Of a DNA stretch of 64,000 nt, positions 12,401 to 23,600 are shown in pieces. Position 1 is the stretch's first letter, and each line of letters opens with the position of its first letter. The notes below the pieces were generated by a model. That model had not been told where the DNA came from and made no database searches. It was given only the letters and a program-made list of their open reading frames with translations. Source of the stretch: Ptychodera flava (Eukaryota > Hemichordata > Enteropneusta > Ptychoderidae); NCBI RefSeq assembly GCF_041260155.1, contig NC_091944.1:16069272-16133271 (forward strand), read 5' to 3'. A program made the translations under genes and the position numbers.

Positions 12401-14110
12401 ATACAGAAGATGGAAAGAGAGAAGGAAGCGTTTCATGACTGGTCATTACAGGACAAAGTGTTTGACAAGGAGGAATTTTCCTTTGCAGATAGAGTTTATT
12501 TGAAACTGTTTAACATGCTCTAAATAGAAGATGGACAGTAGTTGACAGTTGGGGTCTGTGGGAGTTAAGCAGAGTAGCTGTGGATGAGGAGTGCAAGGAA
12601 CACATGGTGTTGTCACAGTCGCTTGTGGTCAGTTACACACATACTGCCAAGCTTAGAGAATGTTTTCCTCACAAAATAAAGGCACAATTTATTCAATAAA
12701 ACAGCATTTATAGCTTCCATTCTGTGTCACAATTTATACTTGCCATCTTACTTCCATCAAAAACGATCTTTTATGTATTTTGGGATAAGATTTCGAAGGG
12801 GACCTCCATTCTCATCACAAAGGTGTCACTTTCATTGCATTGCTGCCGTACACACTGCACCTACCCTAATTTAAATGTCTTAACTGTACTGTTGCAATCT
12901 GTAGATAGCAAATCATAGCATTGCTACCGTACTTTCAACTGTTCAAAAAAAGGGACTTGCTGAAAAAGTGACTGCTGTACCATGACTGCCCTTTTTTGCA
13001 ATGTCAATGGGGCTGTACACCATGTACCTCACCAACAGCAGCTCTCACCTTGTTGTGGAGCAGGTCACTTTAACTCCTGCCAGTTTCGATCCTAGTAATT
13101 AACACCCTTTTATAGCTGGTTTGGTTGACCCCAGTACCCTAGTCATTTCAACCTAGTCATACTTTCCTTGTTGCATGACAGCACTTAAAATATCACACAC
13201 CTTTGCTGGGAGAAATGATGATTCTGTGAAAATTCTGCCTGCTACAAGACAACAATCAGCAGTTTTGATATGCAAAATATATGTACCAAGGCCTAATGCC
13301 TACCCATGTACACAGCACCGAGACAAGACATCTGTGTCACCAGGTCTGGCCCGAACGTGTAGTGCAATGCGTTCCAAGTGTTACTTGCTCCCATAATGAG
13401 GACCACGCTTCCACTAAGTAAAGCCCTGCACAGCACGATGTGCATTGAAGAAAACTAGCAACATGCTTATGAGATAATGATACTAGTTAGTAAGCCATAC
13501 CAAAGTAAAGGTGTGAAGAGTTGTGGTGACTACGATGACAGGGTAAAGCTGACCAGGAGTCCTCAGGGTCAAAAGTGACTGAAAGTGGCCTTGTACTTTT
13601 TGTGGTATATATTTTGAATGTGTGTACATCAGTACAGTGTATACTGTGGGTATGAAAATGACAACCCTGCCATCAAAGTTAATGGTTTTTTCACATTTGA
13701 GACTCCCTGCAGCCATCATGATCATTATAATATAACAACAACTCTCTATTGCGCTGTCGAAATGAAGAATTTGATAAGTCACGATCTGGTTTTCAAGTCC
13801 AGAAACCCCTAACCCTATTCTAATAATACTGACGTGAGACCATGTGTTGCTCTTCAATATTCTTGAGTTGTACGTTAGATACCTCTGCCAAACAGACTTT
13901 AATATCATCGCATAGTCATGCAATCTGTCGTTCGATCGAAGCAAACAAAAGAAAAGCAAGACACTAGACATATATTTTGACCCCATATATTTGATCGCCC
14001 CACTTCTGAATCTGATGCTGTACGCAAGCATACTCAGTACCCTTCGTAAGTCTACGATAGTACGAACATGTTGAAATGTTTCAGCATACCTGTTTCTTTG
14101 ATGCGACCAT
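9492..14110 (-). CDS. RPL30: 60S ribosomal protein eL30 (RPL30), complete
   Basis: Coding exons on the minus strand: 14110-14090, 11856-11711, 10848-10718, 9541-9492. All have GT-AG borders and the phases agree. They total 348 nt, giving 115 aa, the same length as human RPL30. The protein starts MVASKKQ and contains [50 protein letters not shown] and [12 protein letters not shown], near-identical to the L7Ae/L30e-fold protein recalled from human. The product is an essential large-subunit protein in the cytosol, contacting rRNA near the subunit interface. The C-terminus SGEPQQ differs from the human EQTGEK. Intron 1 (14089-11857) holds a TTAA miniature element, and intron 3 (10717-9542) holds a hairpin repeat. 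Mammalian RPL30 hosts an H/ACA snoRNA; I could not identify one here by eye. Confidence 0.97.
9781..9855 (-). repeat. Hairpin repeat family, copy 1 (RPL30 intron 3)
   Basis: An imperfect inverted repeat running from GGTAC at 9781 to the GTAC ending at 9855. It shares CATTTGTACACCTGGGTTTG (and flanking catcatgtgat, agtgtac) in reverse orientation with the copies at 43749-43838 and 58027-58103. A short miniature element with fold-back structure; class unknown. Confidence 0.6.
11989..12203. mobile_element. CCCTTTGAG-family miniature element, copy 1 (RPL30 intron 1)
   Basis: 215 bp with ends CCCTTTGAGTGC and GCGCTCAAAGGG, flanked by TTAA on both sides (11985-11988, 12204-12207). The interior is AT-rich, contains AAAGTCTATTTTTGTCCCC and a fold of near-repeats, and is non-coding. 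TTAA targeting is the piggyBac or Kolobok habit; the autonomous partner is not in this window. Confidence 0.88.
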
Positions 14111-14290
14111 TTTTGCTGTTGTTGGGCCACGCGAGAACCTGTTAATAAACAACAGTATATTTAGATAGTTTATGTAGCCGAGGGGTTCACAAAAATATCA
14201 AATGATGTTAGTAAGGGGATAAAAATAACAGAATATTTCGGAGATGCACGAACTCACAAGATGGATGAGACCACGTTCGGGAAGAAAAGG
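14090..14290 (-). promoter_or_regulatory. RPL30: RPL30 5' UTR: TOP start and non-coding first exon
   Basis: On the minus strand a pyrimidine tract CCTTTTCTTCCCG at 14290-14278 fits a 5' terminal oligopyrimidine start, the translational control element of ribosomal protein mRNAs. A 33-nt non-coding exon would run 14290-14258 and end at donor gtgagt. The next exon would begin at 14138, after acceptor attaacag, and reach the ATG at 14110. The layout is inferred from motifs and spacing; the start site is not proven. Confidence 0.55.
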
Positions 14291-14622
14291 CCGAGCTTTC
14301 CCGGATGTGCTCAAGTCTCGCTTTGCTCGAGACGAGAGGGGACAGCCACAAGATCACAATTACGCACCAATTCATTCCTATTGTATGCATAAAGAGCTCA
14401 AATTTTTAATAACCAATCAATTTTATTGTAAAAATCTTTCACTATCAAACGATTAAAATAGCTAAATCGTTGTTACAAAGTGATGAAACGAGATTATGCA
14501 AATTGGAAGAGAAATACCAATTTCAAAATGGCGGAGCAAAGTCACCGAGCCTAGCATCCCAATGAATGATTTGATGGTTGACGGACGTCTTTAGCATACT
14601 TTCGAAATTTACGGCCACCAAA
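14291..14622. promoter_or_regulatory. Shared bidirectional promoter interval, RPL30 / WDR35
   Basis: About 330 bp separate the inferred RPL30 start (minus) from the WDR35 ATG (plus). On the plus strand CAAAATGGCGGAGC at 14524-14537 matches the YY1-type element common near housekeeping starts. CpG-containing segments lie at 14275-14340 and 14530-14620. I looked for a ciliary X-box (RFX site) upstream of WDR35 and found no convincing match. Confidence 0.5.
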
Positions 14623-17600
14623 ATGTTTATATACTTAAGCAAGAAGGTAGGTCTCAATTTGAAAGGGGAGAGGTTCGCTGATCTCTTTCAGATCACTCGT
14701 GTTGGTTGTTGTTGTCATCCAGGTTGTCAGGGAAGCCGAATGTCATATCAGCCGAGTAAGGACACATGTTTGTCCTCCAAAAATAATGCTCTCAACATCA
14801 TAAATGACTTTGAGAGACGCAGAAGAGACAATTAACTAATATACTTCCTTCGAGCCTTTCAAATCATCTCATGATATTCAGTACTAGTATTGCAGAAGCA
14901 GTAACTAAACTGTCTGTGAAAGATGTGTGCTCATTCAGCATGTCAAGCTCTGTTCGTAATTAATACTACATTGATTTACTTGTGACAGGTAGTTTCATTC
15001 ATCTTATCGGACGAAAATGTAGTCAGACATTACAAGAGTCTTTAATGGCAATTTTTGTTCTTTCACAAGTACCACGAACTTTTGTTTTCACATGCATCCA
15101 AAAAAAGTAGATGCTTAGGTTTAGTTTCAAGACAACTGTCTTAGTGTCTACGGGGATGCTGTAGCTAGATCATTGATGAAGATAGACTCTCTGGCAACCC
15201 CTTATACGCAATATAACCCTGTCCTGACTTCGACAATGTAATTAAGAGCAGCCTGGCAGATCATTAGTGGATATCAGTGTGAGGTAGAGATCAGAAGCTA
15301 CATAGCGAACCACGGCCAGTAACACAGTCTAGGGTGAAGACAGCACCCACCAGTACAACAGCTTTGCAGGATAGCATTTGGAAAACTGCAATCCCATCAT
15401 CCTTGTGATTTCAAATTGTGTAAATATGAGACTGACAATTCCTCATGATATTTATTTAATTTTGAATTTCACTTGTAACATTGAGTAAAATTTAGGAATT
15501 TCTTTGGTAAAGTATAGAGTAAACAAAATTTTTTATGATGTGGATCTCTGTGAACAGAAACGTAATAGATTGATAATTCATTATAATTTAAATGCTGGTA
15601 TGATCCATAGCCGTCAAACTTCCCTTGATTGTATTTTATCTGGTAGAATATATTCAGTATACAAGTAAGGGAGTGATCGGCCTACAGAACACAGCAAATA
15701 TACATGGTACATGGAATCAACATTGGCATTCTTTTTCAACTTTGCAGATTGCCATTCCTAATAACACCAAGTTACGGTGTGTATCATGGAACTGTCAGCA
15801 AGGTTACATCGCATGTGGAGGTGAAGATGGACTTCTCAAGGTCTTGAAACTAGAGACACAACAAGGTTAGTTGGCTTGACACAATTTTAAACTCACAGTT
15901 CAATGTAATCTGTCACCAGACACGACACTCAGATATTTTGTCGAAATTCAAATGATTTAAAGGGGGCACACTGCAGCGCGACTGAATATATGATACTGGC
16001 CCCATGCTACGCTTTAGTACAAGTCTACATTATCTTAGGGGTTATGTTTATATTTATGCATCATGAAAGGCACCCTCAGAAGGATACTTATAAATACCAA
16101 AAGGAAAATGTGGTCCAGTTTGCTTCAGGTGTACTCAAACAATTAGCAGTTTACCAGTGGCGAGAACAATGTAGTTAGTCTGAAGATTTGACAGTTCTTT
16201 GAGTCAGTCATGCTATTTGTTATTTTAAAAAGGACAAATTTTTGAGAAGCGGGAAGAGGCAGAAGTTCACAAATGTTATCATGTATTGTCGTTGTCTGAC
16301 CATGATGTCTGAGAAAGCATGGGTAGTCCTCTCAGTTATGGTATTTTTATGTTGAATAGAGTGTGATTTGTCAGAAATGAATTGTAAGAAAAGTCCATAC
16401 AGACTCCATTGAATCTGTTATTGTAAAGTACTACTGATGTTTGAGATTATGATTTTTGCCATTTTGGTTATTTAACTTGTGTTTCAGAAGATAAAGGAAG
16501 ATGAATCTTTTATGAAAAGACAGAGATTTGCCCTGTTTGACAGGTCAAGTTCAAGAAGATGATGTTGGGGAAAGTCATCTCTCAAAGATTTGTGACTTTT
16601 CACCGGAGAATGTTTTGAAATAGTACTTGTTCTTCACAGAATATATATTCACCTCACTGATTTTTTTTCGCAATGCTTTCAGGGAAAGATGCCAAAGTGC
16701 GTGGTTTGGCTGCACCCAGTAACTTATCAATGAACCAGTCCTTGGAGGGACACAGTGGTGAGTACTCTGTCTTGTCTGTAGTGATCTCATCTCTTTGTTT
16801 CTGTGGCAACATCATAATTTTATCCGTATATTAAAACTGTAATGCCAATTTGAACCAACATGTGCAAATTACCTATGCGTTGCCTTTTCATTCAACATAA
16901 ATTTGTATATACATGTATGTAATGTAATTTTCCTCACTTTATATGTCCTGTAGGCAGTAGATGCTACTGTTTTTACATCAAATTTTCACATTTCTTTTCA
17001 TTTTCGAAATTTTTATTGGATGAATGTGAAGGACTTTTGAAACTTTGAACTATCGTCTTTAAAAATTTACAATGAAAAACCACGGTCCCTCTACGCGAGA
17101 GACCGTGCAAAAACAAGGGTCACCAAGCAAACTTGGCACTAAAGAAACATGTAACTTAAAGATTACCGACATTTGAATGGACAGTCTGTTTAAGGTAGTA
17201 TGCCCCTCAAAAGTCATAGATTTACACTTTTGCTCAAATTTTCCTCAATGAAACTTGCAATCAGCCTCTGATCAAATTAAGAATAAAGACCAAGGATCAC
17301 CATGCAAAGTTTAGTCTAAGAGAAACAAATTACCTAACATTTACCGATATTTGAAATTTGAGGTGGCCGCCATCCCTGAGTTAACTTTATGAAGCAAAAT
17401 AAAATTTTTAAATTTCAAAAAACTAAGACACTGAAAATGTTTCTTAGTCTACGAGCTTTAAAATGAGCTCCCACAAGTGGTAGATCAGGAAGGACTTGTA
17501 AAATTTTGAAAGTCTGACTATCATTCCCCGAGGCACATTCTACCATATCTCCATGGGGAAGAATTGAATTTTTTATTTTTTCAAAAAAAAGACGGATTCG

Positions 17601-20600
17601 ACAAGCAAATGAGTCCATCAGACTATTAATCAGACTAGCAAAAGGAGTCCATCAGAACATCAGACTATCAGAAATTGAAACAAAAAAAGGTTTGTTCAAA
17701 GGTCATCAGTTTTCCTTCACAGTCATGTTCATCATCTGTCCATTACAAACAGGTGCTGTCCAAGTTGTGACCTGGAACCAACATTACCAGAAACTGACAA
17801 CCAGTGATCAGTATGGTTTGATCATAGTCTGGATGTTGTACAAAGGTAAGGCCCATATTTCCGTGTGTTGATTTCATGTCAAGCTGTGAATTTGTCCATT
17901 ACCTGTGGACGATGTTATACAGAAAGACACCCAATAAATGTTAAACCATAAGCAGTCAAATAAAAAAAAGTACTTGTATATTCATGCCTTTCATTCTGTT
18001 TTGTTGAATGGTCAATTTCCCATCTATTACAATAATTCTTTCATGTCCCCTAATTTTGGAATTGCTTCATCTACCGAAATCAATGTTCCAAAATTGATAA
18101 CATACCAAAGCAGTGTATGTGTGATGTTGAGTACTATTGTTTAGTCAAAGGCCCTGGAACTAAAGATTGTTTAGTTTCTTGACTAAAATTTAATTCTGAA
18201 TCGGTGATGGAATATATTGGTTTTTGATGGTTTCCAGGTTCCTGGTATGAGGAGATGATCAATAATCGTAACAAATCTGTTGTGAGAAGTATGGCATGGA
18301 ACGCAGATGGACAGAAGATCTGTATCGTCTATGAAGATGGTGAGACAATATTCCATAATAGTAACTTAAATGATGAGGTCTAGAAAACAACTTGGGGAAG
18401 ACCTATATCAGTGCAGTGAGCTGAATAATCAGTGCCACTATGTTGTTAATCTTCATTGTATGCAGAAACACATGCTGTTGGCATAACATCAGTCTTTTCA
18501 TTGCAACTGAAGAAACAATATTTGCATATATTATACATATATCAAATATGATCAAATTTTCAACATGTTGCTTCCATGAAATTGAGACTTTCAATATTGA
18601 AATCAGCAAAAGCGAACATGATACCTTACCGTTGAGAGTGGACTGTAATTCCCCGACAATTGTCCAATTCCTGTTAAGTTTGTAATACAATACCATAGAT
18701 ATCAGTCTTTAAAATAAGGTAACATGACATAGCATGTAAAAATTTAAATTATTCTGCAATTTCAAATTGATATGCAACTAATATCGCTACTACGATTGAC
18801 AAATAGGTGCTGTCATTGTGGGTTCAGTGGATGGCAACAGAATCTGGGGTAAAGAACTGAAAGGCATGCAACTGTGCCACGTGGAGTGGTCACCTGATGC
18901 AAAGTTATTGTTGTTTGGTATGACGAACGGTGAAATACAGATATTCGATGGCCAGGGCAATTTCTGTGTAAGTCATCCAATATCTGTGTTATTTTTCATT
19001 TATTCAGAAACTTTTCAGTGTTTCTCCTAATTTTGTATTCTTGTTTATTTTCATTCATAAACCTGTTTGAAGTTGGTGGTTTTCCAATTTCTCCATTCAA
19101 TGTTGAATTGCAGATGTTTTACAATTAGGTAGTATAATCTCTGCGTAAGCTACCTGTCCTGTCTGTTTGTTAGTTTTTGATGATACAGTTCTACTTGTGT
19201 GTGTGCAATGACAAACAAGATGAAAGAGTGAATCTTAGTGTCTGGAAAGGTGGATATTTGACACAAATATGCCTTTTAATCTTTGAACACGCACATAAAA
19301 TAAAACTTTTCAATTCAAGAAAGTACGGTAACATTCATTGTCTTCATCAAAAAGATATTGAAAGAAGAATTTTAAAATTTGTGATCTCTTTAAAATTTAT
19401 TGCTTATAATGTGATCTCTGTAAAATTTATTGCTTATAATGAAGGAAGTGTTTCACTGTCCTGTAAGTGTAGATTGTCTTCAGGAAGTTCAAGTTGAAGG
19501 CAGTGTTTTCATCTGATAGAAGCTGTACTTCTGTAAGGAGAATGTGTGTAATTTTAATTTTCATCATTTCATGATAAATTCATGATGTGATTTCTTTGTA
19601 CATGTGTATTCCTGTGCAGTCCAAGCTGACACTGTTTTGCCTGACCAATGTGACTGGAGCCGTCAAGATAGCCGGTATTGACTGGTACAATGGTAGCGGT
19701 GGCTACGTAGAACCAGGATGTCCCTGTCTGGCCATCTGCTTCGATAACGGCAGAGCCCAGATCATGAGAAATGAAATGGATGAGAGTAAGTGCAAATGAT
19801 TAATATTTATAATCTGAACTCCTCTCCAATGACACTCCCCTCATACACACATGGATCAAGGCAATCACAGTTTTCCTGTTGTTTGACACTTTTGCAGAGC
19901 TATACAGCTTCAGACCAAACAGCAGAGAGTCCAGTCATCCATAACTCAGTAAAGGATGTCAGCTTACTTGCATTAGACAGGACTAACTATGAAATATGAA
20001 TACTCTATTTATACATATCATCTGAATCAAAGTGAATCTCACGGCAAATGTATCATTTCTAGCTTACATAACCAAGCATTCCAGATTGCAAGTCTGACAG
20101 ACATCATCTTGCCAGTTGATATTAACTGATCCACCAGACAAGTACAATAGCAAATTCAGTGCTCTGAGTGAACAAAATAAACTGGTTTTTAACCCTGGAC
20201 CACAAGGTTTGCTCATCTCTGATGTAAATTCTTGTATTTTGACCCCATTCACCCATAGATAGTATGAAATGTCTTTATCAGATTATGGACATGGTTATTT
20301 CTCTTTTTTCAAATAGATCCAGTTTTGATCGATACTGGAATGTCTGTTGTACAGATCCAATGGAATCAGACAGGGTCTGTGCTAGCCGTGGCCGGGTCAC
20401 AGAAATCCCAACAACAGGACAAAGACATCAACGTAGTTCAGTTTTATACACCATTCGGAGAGGTGAGTTATTCACTGCAGAATTTTAGTGACTAATATAC
20501 CATCAATTCTAGGTCAGTACAAAGTGTATTGACCTTGAACTGATGGTATGTTAGCCACAACATTACTGAACTAACCGTTGAATCAATAGAATGTTGTTGA

Positions 20601-23600
20601 AGATCCAGTGTATAGCCTGAACACACTGACTTTCTTTGTTTACTGAAATAACAGCTTGATGCAAACAAGTTCTGCTTACTATTTTGTCATAGTGTCGACA
20701 TTTGACAAAATGTACAGATCAGTTATCCTTTAAGGCAAACACTTCATTACATACCAGTATTATAGTTCACCACGTCTGTAATGATATTTATTGAATTCTG
20801 CTTAGCACCTTTCATGAAATGTCGTTTAGAGTTATTGACATTGTTTTGTTCATATAAATCATGCTCAGTGGTCAAGCTAAAAGACAGTATATCATAGTAT
20901 AAGGCCAATGGCTGCTTTCCATATGATTATTTCCCTAATATTATTTCAGTGCCAATCTCAACTGTTGAGCATTACTGTAAATCAGCCGCTTTACTTGAAC
21001 TTTGTGAATGTTCTTCTAATATAAGGGTTAGTGTGTTTCCAACTTGCACCGAAATAAAGTGTAACTTTCCAAATGTCTTACAAAAAAATATTGAAGACAC
21101 AAAAGTCGTTGAAAGTTATTGACATTGTTTTGCTCATATAAAGCAACTTTCACCAAATCATAGTGCTTTCTAAATGTTTTACAGGGAAAAAAAGTAGTGA
21201 GAGGATCGTTAATAACTTTTGCAGTTAAAAACCTCCAAGTGTCGTGTGTTGGTTTGGAATTGTTTTCAGTGTTCTTTACCTATTGCCTCAACAGCACTTG
21301 AGAACTCTGAAAGTACCGGGCAAACAGATGCTGTCTTGTTCTTGGGAAGGGGGCGGCCTACGAATTGCCTTGGCTGTTGATAGTTTCATCTACTTTGCAA
21401 ACATCCGTCCAGATTACAAGTGGGGCTACTGTGCCAACACTGTGGTGTACGCCTTCACCAAACCAGACCGTCCAGAACACTGTGTGGTATTCTGGGATAC
21501 CAAAAACAACGAGGTGAGTCAGTAGTATGAACTCTTGGTGGCGCTGTTCTAATGAAAGATATCTCATCAGAAATGTGGAAATGTTGTCCCATAAAGTTTT
21601 TGTATGAAAGAAGACTTTGTGGGGTGCTTTTTGCTGGTATCCAAACTGATGACATATCTGTTAATGGAACACTGGTAGCATGGTTATGATAAGTCACAAT
21701 GTAATTTGTTGCTTGCCTGAGTAGATGTGTATGTTTGGTTGTCAAGTAGTTTTTTAGCTACTATAGACTATAGTCTATAGAAGCTATTGGGATGGGTATC
21801 CGTCCGCCGTCCGTCGTCAGTCTGCATGTATGTATGTATGTCCGTTTGTGAGGCGTCCGTCCACTCAAATATCTTGAGAACCACAGTACTTACTGATTTG
21901 ATATTTGTTGTGTAGATGACAAATATGATTTTGAGAAACTATTTTTTTTAATTTTTTGATATTGTTGGAAATAGGCAAATTAACGCCAAAAAAGGCGTTT
22001 TTGGTAAAAAATCTTCTTCTTCATAACTGCTGGTCAGACAGCTTTGTTATTAGCTCCGCTGTCAGCAACGCGGAGCTTATCAAATAGGTTGATTTTCCGT
22101 CGTCGTCCGTCGTCCGTCATTGTCGTCCGTCAACAATTGCCTTCTCCTCTGAAACTGCAAGTCCAATTGCTTTGAAATTTTATATGCACTTCACTTGGGG
22201 TGACCACACTTAGGTTTGTTCAAATCGTGGTGAAATTTGCATATTTGTATTTTTGGGGCAATCTTTGTGTTTTTGGTAAAAAAATCTTCTTCTCTGAAAC
22301 CGCTAGTCCGATTGTTTTGAAATTTGATATGCAGTTTACTCAGGGTGACTTCAGTCAGATTTGTTCAAATCGTGGTGAAATTTGCATATTTGTATTTTTA
22401 AGGCAATTTTTGTCATTTTTGGTAAAAAAATCTTTAAAAATCTTCTTCTTCAAAACTACCAGTCAGATAGCTTTGATATTTGGTACATATGTCCCTAGGG
22501 ATGATCTATTTCCGATTTGTTCAAATTGTGCAGAAATATGCAAATTTGCATTTTTAAGGCAATTTTTGCCATTATTGGTCAAAAAATGTATTTCTCAAAA
22601 GGAACTGGTCTAATAGTTTTGAAATTTGGTATACACGTTTCTATAGATGAACTGAGTAATATATATTGAATTTCTGATGAAATCTGAAATTTTGTATTTT
22701 TGGGGCAATTTTTGCCATTTTTGGTCAAAAAATGTGTATTTCCAAAACTATTTATCTTATAGCTTTGAAATTCGGTATACAGGTTCCTACAGATAAACCA
22801 CATGATATGTATTGAAATTGTGATGAAATCTGCAATTTTGTATTTTTGGGGCAATTTTTGCCATTTTTGGTCAAAAAACAGGTATTTCCAAAACTACCCA
22901 TCTGATAGCTTTGCAATCTGGTATACAGGTTTTTACAGATCACCTTAATGATATTTGTTGAAATTATGATGAAATCTGCAATTTTGTAATTTTGGGGCAA
23001 TTTTTGCCATTTTTGGTCAAAAAATGTGTTTCTCAAAAATTACTGGTCTGATAGCTTTGAAATTTGGTATACAGGTTTCTATAGATGAGTTCAGTAATAT
23101 ATAATGAATTTCTGATTAAATCTGTAATTTTGTATTTTGGGGGCAATTTTTGCCATTTTTGGTCAAAACGTGTATTTCCAAAAATACTCATCCGATAGCT
23201 TTGAAATTTGGTATACAGGTTTCTATAGATGAACAAAATGATATTTATTAAAAAATAATGATGAAATCTGAAATTGTGATTTTTGGGGGCAATTTTTCCC
23301 ATTTTTGGTCAAAACATGTGTTTCTCAAAAAAGTACTGGTCTAACAGCTTTGAAATTTGGTATACAGGTTTCTATAGATGAAGTTATGAACTAAATTTGA
23401 TCTCTTGAAATTATGATGAAATCTGCAATTTCATTTTTTGGGGCAATTGTTGCCATTTTTGGTCAGAAAATTTTATTCTCAAAAAACTACTCATCAGATA
23501 GCTTTGGTTGACATGTTCTTAGGGATGATCCGATGTGATATATTCAAAGTATGATGAAATCTTCAATTGTGTATTTTTGCAGCTTATTTTAGCCACTTTT

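Noticed and set aside
9542-14089. snoRNA in RPL30 introns
   Set aside because: Expected from mammalian RPL30, but no C/D box pair was found (one ATGATGA near 11945 lacks a partner D box), and an H/ACA fold cannot be judged by eye.
13483-14130. 215-codon minus-strand frame overlapping the RPL30 start
   Set aside because: It crosses RPL30 exon 1 in the wrong frame and then reads intron 1; no similarity recognised.
14400-14760. X-box (RFX site) for ciliary regulation of WDR35
   Set aside because: Near-matches such as GTTGTCATCCAGGTTGTC do not fit the inverted-half-site consensus well enough to claim.
22200-23302. Several 89-137-codon frames on both strands
   Set aside because: They are by-products of the 146-bp modules of element B, with the same peptide repeated.
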